A DNA stretch of 35,054 nucleotides from Rhodobiaceae bacterium (lineage in GTDB: Bacteria; Pseudomonadota; Alphaproteobacteria; Rhizobiales; NORP267), in assembly GCA_020441905.1 (NCBI GenBank), contig JAGRLG010000001.1, positions 1 to 35,054 on the forward strand. Direction: 5' to 3'. Made by a program: the position numbers and the translations under genes. A model generated the notes under the pieces. It was not told the DNA's origin. It saw nothing but the letters and a program-made list of their open reading frames with translations, and made no database searches. This document shows, one piece after another, positions 17,931-26,901 of the stretch. Every line of letters starts with the position of its first letter. Position 1 is the stretch's first letter.

Positions 17931-20672
17931 ATGCCCCGTGCCTCCACCGGCGAAAGCCGCAAGGTTCCGACCTTCTGCTATCAATGCGTTGCCGGGCCGG
18001 AAATCGTCGAGGTCAAGGTCGAGAACGGCGTCGCCACCGAGATCGCGCCGCGTTTCGAGGTCGCCGACGTTCACCCCGGCCACGGCAAGGTCTGCGTCAA
18101 GGCCTACGGCCTGATCCAGAAGACCTACAATCCCAACCGCCTCAAGCAGCCGATGAAGCGGACCAACCCGAAAAAAGGCAAGGGCGAGGACCCCGGTTTC
18201 GTGCCCATCTCCTGGGACGAGGCGCTTGATATCGTCTCCGGCAAACTGCGCGAGATCCACGCCAAGGGGGTGGTGGATGAATCGGGCTATCCACGGCTCG
18301 CCTCCAGCCTCGGCGGCGGCGGCACCCCGGTTGCCTATGCCGGCACCTTCCCGGCCTTCCTCGCCGCATGGGGCGCGGTCGATTTCTCCTTCGGCTCCGG
18401 CCAGGGCGTCAAATGCACCCATTCGGAGCATCTCTACGGCGAATTCTGGCACAAGGCATTTACCGTGGCGCCGGATACGCCGCGCTGCGACTATGTCGTT
18501 TCCTTCGGCGCCAATACCGAGAGTTCCGGCGGCGTGTGCGGCGTCATGCGCCATTCGGAAGCCCGCATACGGGGCCTCAAGCGGGTGCAGGTCGAACCCC
18601 ATATGTCGATCACCGGCGGCTGCGCCACCGAATGGGTGCCGATCAGGCCCAAGACCGATGCTGCCTTCATGATGGCGATGATCCACGTCATCCTGCACGA
18701 GAATCCGCTCAGCCGCATCGACGTGCCTTTCCTGAAGGAACGCACCTCCTCGCCCTATCTGGTGGCGCCGAACGGATTTTTCATGCGCGACCCCGAGAGC
18801 GAGAAGCCGCTGGTCTGGGATCTCAAGACCGGAGCCGCGGCGCCCTTCGATACCCCCGGCATCGATCCGGCAATCGAGGGCGAGTTCAAGGTCTCCGGCG
18901 TCGAGATCGGCGCCGACGGCAAGAAGTGGAAGCACCGCGCCAAGGCGTGCCGCACCTCCCATCAGGTCCTCAAGGACCACATGGCCGGCAATACCCCGGA
19001 ATGGGCTTCCAGCATCACCGATGTGCCGGCCAGGACCATCCGGCGCATCGCCAACGAATATCTCGACCATGCCCGTATCGGCGAAACCGTCGTCGTCAAT
19101 GGCCGCACGCTGCCCCTGCGCCCGGTCGCCGTCGCCCTGGGCAAGACCGTCAACAATGGCTGGGGCGGCTATGAGGCCTGCTGGGGCCGCACCGTCCTCG
19201 CCTGCCTCGTCGGCGCCCTCGAGGTGCCCGGCGGCACGCTGGGCACCACGGTGCGCGTCAACCGCTCGGCACGCGACCGCCGCCTCTCTGTTTCTCCCGG
19301 TCCCGACGGTTTCATGCATTTCCCCGGCAATCCGACCGACAAGAAGGGCTGGGTGCGCAACCCCGACCAGCGCCATGCCGGCCGTACCCTGGTGCCGCTG
19401 TCGGGCAATTCGGGCTGGTCGCCGGCGCTGGGGCCGACCCATATGGGATGGATGAGCCAGAAGGACGGCGAGTTCCCCGGCCTGCCGCGCATGACCACGC
19501 CCGACATATGGTTCACCTTCCGCACCAATCCGGTGATCTCGTTCTGGGATACCGAGACCATGTGCGACACCGTGGCCAAATTCCCCTTCATCGTCTCATT
19601 TTCCTACACCCACGACGAAACCAACCATTTCGCCGATGTGCTGCTGCCCGAATGCACAGACCTGGAAAGCACCCAGATCACCCGCATCGGCGGTACCAAG
19701 TTCATGGAAGCGTTCTGGGAGTATCAGGGCTTCTGCCTGCGCCAGCCGATCATCGAGCCCCAGGGCGATGTCCGCGACATGACCTGGATCATGACCCAGA
19801 TCGCCAGCCGCACCGGACTGCTGGAAGCCTATAATACGGCGATCAACAAGGGGGCAACTTGCGTTCCCCTCAAGACCAAGGCCTATGACTTCTCGCTCGA
19901 TGTCACCAAGGAGAACTCGGTCGAAGAAATCTGGGACGCCGCCTGCCGCGCCGGCAGCGCCGAACTGACCGACGGCAAGGAAAGCGACGGCATCGACTAC
20001 TACCGCAAGCACGGCCTGCGCGTCGGCGATTTCCCCCAGATCAACTGGTACCTGACCCCGACTCTGATCGACCAGGGCCTGCGCTACGAGATCCCCTATC
20101 AGGAGCGCCTTCTCCGCATGGGCCAGGAACTCGGCAACCGGCTGCATGAAAACGGCATCGAGTGGTGGGACACCCAATTGGCCGAATACAAGGCCATTCC
20201 CGACTGGCACGACATTCCCGGCATCTGGGAGCGCGCCTATGAAAAATCCTTCGGCGCCAATATGAAAGATTACCCGTTCTGGCTCATGACTTCGCGCTCG
20301 ATGCAATATTCCTGGGGCGCCAACTCGGGCATCCAGCTGATGCATGAAGTGGCGGAGAATATCGCCGGCCATGACGGTGCCATCATCAATGCGGCCCGCG
20401 CCCGCGAACTTGGCATCGCCGACGGCGACCCGATCGAAGTCACCGGGCCCTCGGGGCAGAAGGTCAAGGGCCGCGCCGTGCTGCGCCAGGGCATCCGTCC
20501 CGACACCATACTCATGGTCGCCCAGTTCAATCACTGGGCAACGCCGCTGGCCAAGGATTTCGGCGTCCCCAGCATCAACAAGCTGGTGCCGATGCTGCTC
20601 GATCTGACTGACAACACCGGTTCGGGCGCCGATCTGGTCCGGGTCCGGCTGGAACGCGGGAGGGTGCAATGA
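17931..20672 (+). CDS. padB: molybdopterin oxidoreductase catalytic subunit, phenylacetyl-CoA:acceptor oxidoreductase-like (PadB)
   Basis: A 913-residue DMSO-reductase-family subunit with the PISWDEAL landmark, a likely Mo-ligand Cys162 (GVKCTHSEHLYGE) and a C-terminal molydopterin-binding domain (NAARARELGIADGD). Size and the two partner genes that follow match PadBCD of Thauera and Aromatoleum, which oxidises phenylacetyl-CoA to phenylglyoxylate. There is no twin-arginine signal, so it is cytoplasmic. Start ATG 17931 has AAGGGAG at 17916-17922; GTG 17922 would add three residues. Oddity: the N-terminal Fe-S motif has only Cys16, Cys19 and Cys55. The exact substrate (phenyl-, hydroxyphenyl- or indole-acetyl-CoA) is not determinable. 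Confidence 0.78.
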   Translation: MPRASTGESRKVPTFCYQCVAGPEIVEVKVENGVATEIAPRFEVADVHPGHGKVCVKAYGLIQKTYNPNRLKQPMKRTNPKKGKGEDPGFVPISWDEALDIVSGKLREIHAKGVVDESGYPRLASSLGGGGTPVAYAGTFPAFLAAWGAVDFSFGSGQGVKCTHSEHLYGEFWHKAFTVAPDTPRCDYVVSFGANTESSGGVCGVMRHSEARIRGLKRVQVEPHMSITGGCATEWVPIRPKTDAAFMMAMIHVILHENPLSRIDVPFLKERTSSPYLVAPNGFFMRDPESEKPLVWDLKTGAAAPFDTPGIDPAIEGEFKVSGVEIGADGKKWKHRAKACRTSHQVLKDHMAGNTPEWASSITDVPARTIRRIANEYLDHARIGETVVVNGRTLPLRPVAVALGKTVNNGWGGYEACWGRTVLACLVGALEVPGGTLGTTVRVNRSARDRRLSVSPGPDGFMHFPGNPTDKKGWVRNPDQRHAGRTLVPLSGNSGWSPALGPTHMGWMSQKDGEFPGLPRMTTPDIWFTFRTNPVISFWDTETMCDTVAKFPFIVSFSYTHDETNHFADVLLPECTDLESTQITRIGGTKFMEAFWEYQGFCLRQPIIEPQGDVRDMTWIMTQIASRTGLLEAYNTAINKGATCVPLKTKAYDFSLDVTKENSVEEIWDAACRAGSAELTDGKESDGIDYYRKHGLRVGDFPQINWYLTPTLIDQGLRYEIPYQERLLRMGQELGNRLHENGIEWWDTQLAEYKAIPDWHDIPGIWERAYEKSFGANMKDYPFWLMTSRSMQYSWGANSGIQLMHEVAENIAGHDGAIINAARARELGIADGDPIEVTGPSGQKVKGRAVLRQGIRPDTILMVAQFNHWATPLAKDFGVPSINKLVPMLLDLTDNTGSGADLVRVRLERGRVQ

Positions 20673-21316
20673 CCCGCTGGGCCATGGTCGCCGATCTGCG
20701 CCGCTGTGTCGGCTGCCAGACCTGCACCGCTTCGTGCAAGCTGACCAACGCGACGCCGCCCGGCGTCCAGTGGCGCAAGGTGCTGGACATCGAGACCGGC
20801 GAATATCCGGATGTCCGCCGCACCTATGTGCCGGTCGGCTGCATGCATTGCGACGAGCCGCCCTGCCTCGATGTCTGCCCTTCGACGGCGACCCGCAAGC
20901 GCGCCGACGGCATCGTCACCATCGATTACGACATCTGCATCGGCTGTGCCTATTGCGCCGTCGCCTGCCCCTATCAGGCCCGCTACAAGGTGACCAAGCG
21001 CGATTTTGCCTATGACCGCGAAAACACCAGCGAGGAAGCGCGCGAAGACCCCAAGCGCATGGGCGTGGCGCAGAAATGCACCTTCTGCGTCGAGCGCATC
21101 GACTTCGGGCTGGAAAACGGGCTGACGCCCGGCATCGATCCCGATGCCACCCCGGCCTGCGTCAATTCCTGCATCGCCGATGCCCTGGCCTTTGGCGATC
21201 TCGACGATCCGAACAGCAATGTTTCGCGCCTTCTGGCCGAGAACAAGAGCTTCCGCATGCACGAGGAACTGGGGACAGGCCCCGGCTTTCATTACATCTG
21301 GGAGGAGCGCAGATGA
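20669..21316 (+). CDS. padC: four-cluster ferredoxin subunit of the molybdenum enzyme (PadC/DmsB-like)
   Basis: A 215-residue electron-transfer subunit with 16 cysteines for four [4Fe-4S] clusters: Cys13/16/19/23, Cys58/61/66/70, Cys90/93/96/100 and Cys137/140/164/168. This is the DmsB/NrfC/PsrB pattern, with no signal peptide. It would carry electrons from the molybdenum subunit to the membrane subunit encoded next. Its start and stop each overlap the neighbouring gene (ATGA), showing translational coupling in one complex. Confidence 0.88.
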   Translation: MTRWAMVADLRRCVGCQTCTASCKLTNATPPGVQWRKVLDIETGEYPDVRRTYVPVGCMHCDEPPCLDVCPSTATRKRADGIVTIDYDICIGCAYCAVACPYQARYKVTKRDFAYDRENTSEEAREDPKRMGVAQKCTFCVERIDFGLENGLTPGIDPDATPACVNSCIADALAFGDLDDPNSNVSRLLAENKSFRMHEELGTGPGFHYIWEERR

Positions 21317-22188
21317 TCGGCTCTCGCCCCTGGCTTCAGTCCAACTGGGACTGGCGCGCCGCGGGAAACTTCATTTTTGGCGGAGCTGGCGTCGGCCTGT
21401 TTGTCGCCGCCGCTCTTGCCGCGGGTAGCGGCGCCGCTGCCTCGGCGCCGCTGCTTTGCGGCATGGGGTTGATCGCCCTTGGTCTTGCCCTGGTTTGGAC
21501 CGAGCTCGGCCGCCCCATGCGCTTCATCAATGTGCTGCGCCACCCGGCGCGCTCCTGGATGAGCCGCGAGGCCATAGCCGCGATCGTCTTCTTTGCCCTC
21601 GCGATTGGCGCCCTGGCCACCGGCAGCGCCCCTGTCTTGTGGGCGGCCTGTGTGGCCGCGCTCGCTTTTCTCTATTGCCAGGCACGTATGCTGCAGGGGG
21701 GCAAGGGCATACCGGCCTGGCGGGTCCAGGCCTCGGTCCCCCTGCTTATCCTGACAGGATTGACCGAAGGCCTGGGCCTCTACTTCCTGCTCCAGATCGC
21801 ATTTTTCGGGCCGCTGCCGGCGGCGGCGCCTCCGGTCTGGGTGCTGGCCCTGCTCTTGGCGCTGCGCCTTGCGATCTGGCGCAGTTATTGCGCCAGCCTG
21901 AAGGAAGGCGCCCCGCAAGGCACGATGGACATGATGGCCGGCGCCGCCCCCTGGTTCGCCGCCCTCGGCCATGGCCTGCCGCTGCTGGCGCTGGCCGCTG
22001 TCCTCGCCCTGCCAGACCTTGGCGGCGTCCTCGTCGCGCTGGCCGGCCTGCTCGCCTTTGCCAGCGGCTGGTGGATCAAGTTCGTTATCGTTGTGCGGGC
22101 CGCATTCAACCAGGGATATGCCATCGCCTTCACCCCGGCGCGCGGACCCGGCGGCAGCCGTGTTGCTGAAAAATCGGGTTGGAACTAG
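21313..22188 (+). CDS. padD: membrane anchor / quinone-reactive subunit (PadD, DmsC/NrfD-like)
   Basis: A 291-residue membrane protein with about eight hydrophobic helices. The LGRPMRFINVLRHPARSWMSRE stretch (about 68-89) is typical of DmsC/NrfD anchors. It likely delivers electrons from the Fe-S subunit to the quinone pool, so oxidation of the CoA ester would feed respiration. ATG at 21313 overlaps the PadC-like stop. The frame is open further upstream, but that part shadows the PadC-like gene. Confidence 0.85.
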   Translation: MIGSRPWLQSNWDWRAAGNFIFGGAGVGLFVAAALAAGSGAAASAPLLCGMGLIALGLALVWTELGRPMRFINVLRHPARSWMSREAIAAIVFFALAIGALATGSAPVLWAACVAALAFLYCQARMLQGGKGIPAWRVQASVPLLILTGLTEGLGLYFLLQIAFFGPLPAAAPPVWVLALLLALRLAIWRSYCASLKEGAPQGTMDMMAGAAPWFAALGHGLPLLALAAVLALPDLGGVLVALAGLLAFASGWWIKFVIVVRAAFNQGYAIAFTPARGPGGSRVAEKSGWN

Positions 22189-22243
22189 GCAATTCCCGCC
22201 GCCAGAAAAGCCGGTCAACACCTGTTTGCCGTGAGGTATCGCC

Positions 22244-23557
22244 GTGGCTGACGACAGAAACGACTTCTTCTATGCGCCTGAATTGGAATTGCTGCCCCGC
22301 GACCAGTTGCGCGCTCTCCAGCTGGCGCGTCTCACCGACACGGTAACGCGCGCCTATGAGCGGGTGCCCCATTACCAGGCGGCGATGAAGGAGGTTGGCG
22401 TCACGCCGCAGGATATCCGCGGCCTCGACGATATCCGCCGCCTGCCTTTCACCACCAAGGACTGCCTGCGCAGCAACTACCCGTTCGGCATGTTTGCCGT
22501 GCCCCGCGAACAGGTGGTCCGCCTCCATGCCTCCTCCGGCACCACCGGTCTGCCCACCGTGGTCGGCTATACCGCGAAGGATATCGATACCTGGACCGAA
22601 CTGATGGCGCGTTCCATGGCCTGCGCCGGGGCGCGGCCCGGCGACGTCGCCCACAACGCCAACCAGTACGGCATGTTCACCGGCGGCCTCGGCTTTCACT
22701 ATGGCGCCGAAAGGCTGGGCTGCACGGTGACGCCGATGTCCGGCGGCAACACCGCGCGCCAGCTCATGCTGATGCGCGACTTCGGCGCCACGGTGCTGAT
22801 CGCCAATCCGTCCTACGCCTTCAAGCTGGCGGAAGCCGCCGAGGAATCGGGCATCGACATCAAGAGCAAGCTGCGGGTCGGACTGTTCGGCGCCGAGCCG
22901 TGGAGCGACGCCATGCGCGCCGAAATCGAATCCCGGCTCGGCATCATCACCGGGGATTTCTGGGGCCTGTCGGAAATGACCGGACCTGGCGTTTCGGTCA
23001 ACTGCATCGGCGGCCATGGCCTTCATGTCTGGGAGGACTGCTTCTTCATCGAGATCGTCGATCCCGACACCATGGAGCCGCTGGGCGATGGCGAGATCGG
23101 CGAGATCGTCATCACCACCCTGGCCAAGCAGGCACAGCCGATCCTGCGCTATCGCACCCGGGACCTGTCGAGCCTGAGCCACGAGCCCTGCTCCTGCGGG
23201 CGCACCCATGCCCGCATCCAGCGCGTCGTCGGGCGCAGTGACGACATGCTCATCATTCGCGGCGTCAATGTCTTTCCCTCCCAGATCGAAACCGTGCTGC
23301 TGGCGGTTCCCGGCGTTGTGCCGCACTATGAGCTGGTGGTTCATCAGGAAGGGCCGATGGTCGCGATGACAGTCAGGGTCGAAGCCTCGCCCCAGCTTGG
23401 CCAGGGCGAATATGCCGGTGTTGCGGCAGTGGTCCGCGACAGGATCAAGTCGGCGGTCGGCGTTACCGTTCATGTTGATGTTACCGCACCTGGCGCCTTG
23501 CCGCGCTGGGAGGTTGGCAAGGCGGTTCGGGTTCGCGATTTGCGCCGGTCAGCCTGA
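22244..23557 (+). CDS. paaK: phenylacetate-CoA ligase (AMP-forming)
   Basis: A 437-residue member of the PaaK family, which activates phenylacetate or related aryl acids to CoA thioesters with ATP. The AMP-binding P-loop ASSGTTGLPT lies at 96-105, ending in the usual TGLPT. GLFGAEPWS and DFWGLSEMTGPG are family hallmarks, and RSDDMLIIRGVNVFP begins the C-terminal domain. Start is GTG at 22244 with GAGG at 22233-22236. Its place right after padBCD (55 bp) supports arylacetate activation followed by alpha-oxidation. The substrate may be phenylacetate, 4-hydroxyphenylacetate or indoleacetate. Confidence 0.92.
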   Translation: MADDRNDFFYAPELELLPRDQLRALQLARLTDTVTRAYERVPHYQAAMKEVGVTPQDIRGLDDIRRLPFTTKDCLRSNYPFGMFAVPREQVVRLHASSGTTGLPTVVGYTAKDIDTWTELMARSMACAGARPGDVAHNANQYGMFTGGLGFHYGAERLGCTVTPMSGGNTARQLMLMRDFGATVLIANPSYAFKLAEAAEESGIDIKSKLRVGLFGAEPWSDAMRAEIESRLGIITGDFWGLSEMTGPGVSVNCIGGHGLHVWEDCFFIEIVDPDTMEPLGDGEIGEIVITTLAKQAQPILRYRTRDLSSLSHEPCSCGRTHARIQRVVGRSDDMLIIRGVNVFPSQIETVLLAVPGVVPHYELVVHQEGPMVAMTVRVEASPQLGQGEYAGVAAVVRDRIKSAVGVTVHVDVTAPGALPRWEVGKAVRVRDLRRSA

Positions 23558-23692
23558 CGGGCCGGCCGCGCAAGCGGTTTGGTCGCAGCGCGCCCGCTTG
23601 ACGCCGCGACGCGGCTTCTTTACCAGCGCTCAGGCTGCGCCGGAGCCTGGCGCGGTGCGCGTGTGTGGCATGTGGTGGCATCGGGACGACAA

Positions 23693-24463
23693 ATGAGCGA
23701 CATCGGCAAAAGAACCAAGCCGCAGATCGGCATCCAGTCGGTGGATGTCGGCATGCATCTTCTGAAAACCCTGATGGAATTCGGCCGCCCGGTGATGCTC
23801 AAGGAGCTTGCCGCCGCCGCCGGCATGCCCCCGGCCAAGGCTCACCGCTACCTGGTCAGCCTCGGCCGTTCGGGCATGGTGACCCAGTCCGAATCCGGCG
23901 GCCGCTACGGCCTTGGCGAATTCGCCCTCAATATCGGCCTGTCGGCGCTGTCTCAGCTCAATGTTGTCCGCATAGCCAGCGAGGCGGTGTCAGAACTGCG
24001 CGACCGCACCGATCAAACCTGCTTTCTCGCTGTCTGGGGCAGTCACGGTCCGACCATCGTGCGCTGGTCGGAAGGCTCGCGCCCGGTGCCGACCACGGCG
24101 CGCGTCGGCTATGTGCTTTCCCTCGTCAGTTCGGCGACGGGGCGGATCTTTTCCACCTTCCTGCCGCGCGAGCGTACCGGGGAGGAAATAAAGCGCCAGC
24201 TCGATGGCCGCCCTTCCGGCTCCTTCGACAAGATGCTGAACGATATCCGCATCCACCGTATCGCCCGCACCGAAGGCGAGGAGCAGGCGACCATCAACGC
24301 CCTCAGCGCTCCGCTCTTCGACCATTCCGGCGAACTTGTCGGCGCCCTGACCATGCTTGGACCGGCGCGCACATTCGACATCAGCTGGGACGGTGCGCTG
24401 GCGCGCGACCTCATCGCCATGGCGGAGCAGGTGTCGCGCCGCCTCGGCCACACCCGGACCTGA
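23693..24463 (+). CDS. IclR-family transcriptional regulator
   Basis: A 256-residue regulator with an N-terminal winged helix (about 12-75, including LKELAAAAGMPPAKAHRYLV) and the IclR effector domain (YVLSLVSSATGRIF and later NALSAPLFD). It sits 135 bp after paaK in the same direction and probably controls the hydrolase-pad-paaK operon. ATG at 23693 is preferred because the HTH is then at the family distance; the longer frame has arginine-rich noncoding-like sequence. Its ribosome-binding site is weak. Confidence 0.88.
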   Translation: MSDIGKRTKPQIGIQSVDVGMHLLKTLMEFGRPVMLKELAAAAGMPPAKAHRYLVSLGRSGMVTQSESGGRYGLGEFALNIGLSALSQLNVVRIASEAVSELRDRTDQTCFLAVWGSHGPTIVRWSEGSRPVPTTARVGYVLSLVSSATGRIFSTFLPRERTGEEIKRQLDGRPSGSFDKMLNDIRIHRIARTEGEEQATINALSAPLFDHSGELVGALTMLGPARTFDISWDGALARDLIAMAEQVSRRLGHTRT

Positions 24464-24503
24464 ACCCAGCGTTCAAACGCCCCCTTGTCGCGGCCCAAGT
24501 CGC

Positions 24504-24527
24504 CGCCGCCAGGATATCCTGGCGGCG
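24504..24527. repeat. perfect 24-bp palindrome after the IclR gene
   Basis: Two 12-bp arms meet at a central GATATC with no mismatch (left arm CGCCGCCAGGAT). It lies 40 bp after the IclR stop. As RNA it would form a strong hairpin, but no T-tract follows, so it may be a Rho-type transcript end, an unusual terminator or a protein site. Confidence 0.6.
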
Positions 24528-24635
24528 CGGCGCCGCATGCCCCCGTCCCGGCTGTGCCTGGGCGAAGACGCTCTTTCCGCTTTTTCCACGGTGTGACGAC
24601 CGGGCGCAATTGACTCGGCAAGTTCCGAATTATAT

Positions 24636-24649
24636 ATTGAGATATCAGT
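24636..24649. promoter_or_regulatory. probable MarR operator upstream of iorA
   Basis: ATTGAGATATCAGT, containing the core TTGAGATATCA, is nearly identical to the palindrome in front of the MarR gene at 32814-32827. It lies in the AT-rich promoter region. TTGAGA (24637-24642) with TAATAA (24661-24666) at 18 bp could be the promoter, so a bound MarR would cover the -35 box. Confidence 0.65.
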
Positions 24650-24703
24650 TATGCAGTAAATAATAATCATTATAAATATACGGTATTTCAGACGGTTATG
24701 CAG
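24648..24703. repeat. direct repeat GTTATGCAG in the iorA leader
   Basis: GTTATGCAG occurs at 24648-24656 and again at 24695-24703, 47 bp apart, bracketing the AT-rich promoter of iorAB. Possibly a second regulator site; otherwise unexplained. Confidence 0.4.
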
Positions 24704-24786
24704 GTTGCAAACGAGCCCAGAATGGCCGCGAGGCCCTATCCAGCGTGCTGGCCGGCGTGTTTTCGCGGCGCGGCCTGACTGCCGCC

Positions 24787-26901
24787 ATGGAAAGATCCTT
24801 CGTCAATGAAGTGAAGAAGCTGCGCCTTGGCGCCGGCGAAACATTTCGCGGCGAAGGCATTCTCGCCATCACCAAGGCGGTGCTGCAGTCGGGCGTCAGC
24901 TATGTCGGCGGCTATCAGGGCGCGCCGATTTCCCATCTCATGGACGTTCTGTCCGATGCCAGGCCGCTGCTGGACGAGCTTGGCATCCATTTCGAGTCCA
25001 GCGCCAACGAGGCGTCTGCGGCCGCCATGTGCGCGGCATCGGTCAATTACCCGATGCGCGGCGCGGTGGTGTGGAAGTCGACCGTCGGCACCAATGTCGC
25101 TTCCGACCCGCTGTCCAACTTGAGCTCGGTCGGCGTCACCGGCGGCGTTGTCATCATCCTCGGCGAGGATTACGGCGAGGGCGCCAGCATCATCCAGGAG
25201 CGGTCCCACGCCTTTGCGATGAAATCCCAGATGTGGCTGCTCGACCCGCGCCCCTATCAGCCCAAAATGGTTGAACTGGTCGAAAAGGCCTTCGAGCTGT
25301 CCGAAGCCAGCCAGACCCCGGTCATGGTCGAATTCCGCATCCGCGCCTGCCATGTCCATGGCAGCTTCGAAACGAAGGACAATGTGGCGCCGGAGGTATC
25401 GCGCAACCGACCCTTGCCGGAACCCAGTTTCGATTACGGCCGCGTCGTCCTGCCGCCCTCCAATTTCCGCCAGGAGCAGAAGAAGATCGCCGAACGCCTG
25501 CCCGCGGCCATCGACTATATCGCCGCGAGCGGCCTCAATGAGGTCTTCGGCCCGGCCAGGGCCAAGCTTGGCATCGTCGTTCAGGGCGGTCTCTACAATT
25601 CGCTGCTGCGCGGACTCGAGCAGCTCGGCCTTGCCGATCTCTTCGGCTCCAGCGAAATCCCTCTCTACGTCCTCAATGTCACCTATCCGCTGATCCCCGC
25701 CGAACTGGAAAAATTCGCCGCCGGCAAGGAGGCGCTGCTGGTGGTCGAGGAAGGCCAGCCCGCTTATCTGGAAGCCGCCATCGGCGCTGCCTTGAGGGAA
25801 AAGGAAAAAGCCACGCAGGTCCTTGGCAAGGGCTGCTTCCCGCAAGCAGGCGAATACACCCGCGAGGTCATGCTGGCCGGGCTGACGCGCTTTTTCGCCG
25901 CCCATGCCGCCGCCCTTGGCAAGCGCAAGGTCCAGGTGGGAGAAATCGAGCGCATCGCCAGCTTGCGCGCCGCGGCGGCGGCAGCCCTGGGCGCGCCGAT
26001 GCCGGTGCGCCCTCCCGGCTTTTGCACCGGCTGCCCCGAGCGCCCGGTCTTTGCCGCGATCAAGCTGATCGAGGAGGAACTGGGGCCGCTACACGTCTCC
26101 GCCGATATCGGCTGTCATTCCGCCTGCACCCTGCCGCCCTTCAACATGGGCAACACCATTCTCGGCTATGGCCTCGGCCTTGCCAGCGCCGCCGCCGTCT
26201 CCAGCGCATTCGACCGCCGCACCATTGCCGTCATGGGCGATGGCGGCTTCTGGCACAACGGCCTCACCTCGGGCGTCGCCAATGCGCTGTTCAACGGCAC
26301 CGATGTCGTGCTGGTGATTTTCGCCAATGGCTATACCTCGGCCACCGGCCAGCAGCTGATCCCCTCCAGCGCGCAGGCCCGCGCGCCCGATGCCATGACC
26401 ATCCGCGGCGCCCTTTCCGGCATCGGCGCCGACTGGATCCGCTCCGTCGACCCTTACGATGTCAGCGCCATGCGCGCGACCTTGCGCGAGGCCATGACCA
26501 GTCCCCACATGGGCCTCAAGGTCATCCTGTCCGAAGCCGAATGCCAGCTCGCCCGCCAGCGCCGCGTCAGGCCGCAGGCCGCCGCCGCCGTCGCCCGCGG
26601 CAAGCGCGTGGTGCGCACCCGCTATGTCGTCGATCCGGATATATGCACCGGCGACCGCGCCTGCATCCGCGCCTCCGGCTGCCCCTCGCTGACGATGCGC
26701 GACAGCGCCGACCCGCTGCGCGAGGAGGCGGTGACCTGGATCGACCCCAGCTGCGTCGGCTGCGGACTGTGCGGCGAGATGGCCCATGAAGCAGCATTGT
26801 GCCCGTCCTTCTCGCGCGTCGAGACGGTGGTCAATGCCGGCCCGCTCGAAAAGGCCGTTGCCCGCCTGCGCGCCATGGTAACGGGAGGAAACGCGGCATG
26901 A
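24787..26901 (+). CDS. iorA: indolepyruvate ferredoxin oxidoreductase alpha subunit
   Basis: A 704-residue thiamine-diphosphate enzyme subunit that converts aryl-pyruvates (indole-, phenyl-) to arylacetyl-CoA with reduction of ferredoxin. Seen in order: a pyrimidine-binding domain (SYVGGYQGAPISHL), a middle domain, the PGFCTGCPERP and SADIGCHS stretches, the ThDP motif GDGGFWHNGL with its downstream asparagine, and a C-terminal two-cluster ferredoxin part (CTGDRACIRASGCP, then CVGCGLCG). Start ATG 24787 lacks a clear ribosome-binding site; GTG 24745 would add 14 residues. It overlaps iorB by four bases. A phenylglyoxylate role is an alternative to test. Confidence 0.92.
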   Translation: MERSFVNEVKKLRLGAGETFRGEGILAITKAVLQSGVSYVGGYQGAPISHLMDVLSDARPLLDELGIHFESSANEASAAAMCAASVNYPMRGAVVWKSTVGTNVASDPLSNLSSVGVTGGVVIILGEDYGEGASIIQERSHAFAMKSQMWLLDPRPYQPKMVELVEKAFELSEASQTPVMVEFRIRACHVHGSFETKDNVAPEVSRNRPLPEPSFDYGRVVLPPSNFRQEQKKIAERLPAAIDYIAASGLNEVFGPARAKLGIVVQGGLYNSLLRGLEQLGLADLFGSSEIPLYVLNVTYPLIPAELEKFAAGKEALLVVEEGQPAYLEAAIGAALREKEKATQVLGKGCFPQAGEYTREVMLAGLTRFFAAHAAALGKRKVQVGEIERIASLRAAAAAALGAPMPVRPPGFCTGCPERPVFAAIKLIEEELGPLHVSADIGCHSACTLPPFNMGNTILGYGLGLASAAAVSSAFDRRTIAVMGDGGFWHNGLTSGVANALFNGTDVVLVIFANGYTSATGQQLIPSSAQARAPDAMTIRGALSGIGADWIRSVDPYDVSAMRATLREAMTSPHMGLKVILSEAECQLARQRRVRPQAAAAVARGKRVVRTRYVVDPDICTGDRACIRASGCPSLTMRDSADPLREEAVTWIDPSCVGCGLCGEMAHEAALCPSFSRVETVVNAGPLEKAVARLRAMVTGGNAA

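Noticed and set aside
17034..19442. 802-codon open frame on the minus strand over the PadB-like gene
   Set aside because: It is the antisense shadow of a high-GC gene. The plus-strand frame has clear molybdopterin-enzyme motifs and good operon spacing.
26600..26800. Degenerate ferredoxin motif in IorA suggesting a lost cluster
   Set aside because: The C-x5-C-x5-CP form followed by C-x2-C-x2-C is, as far as I know, normal for long proteobacterial IorA proteins.
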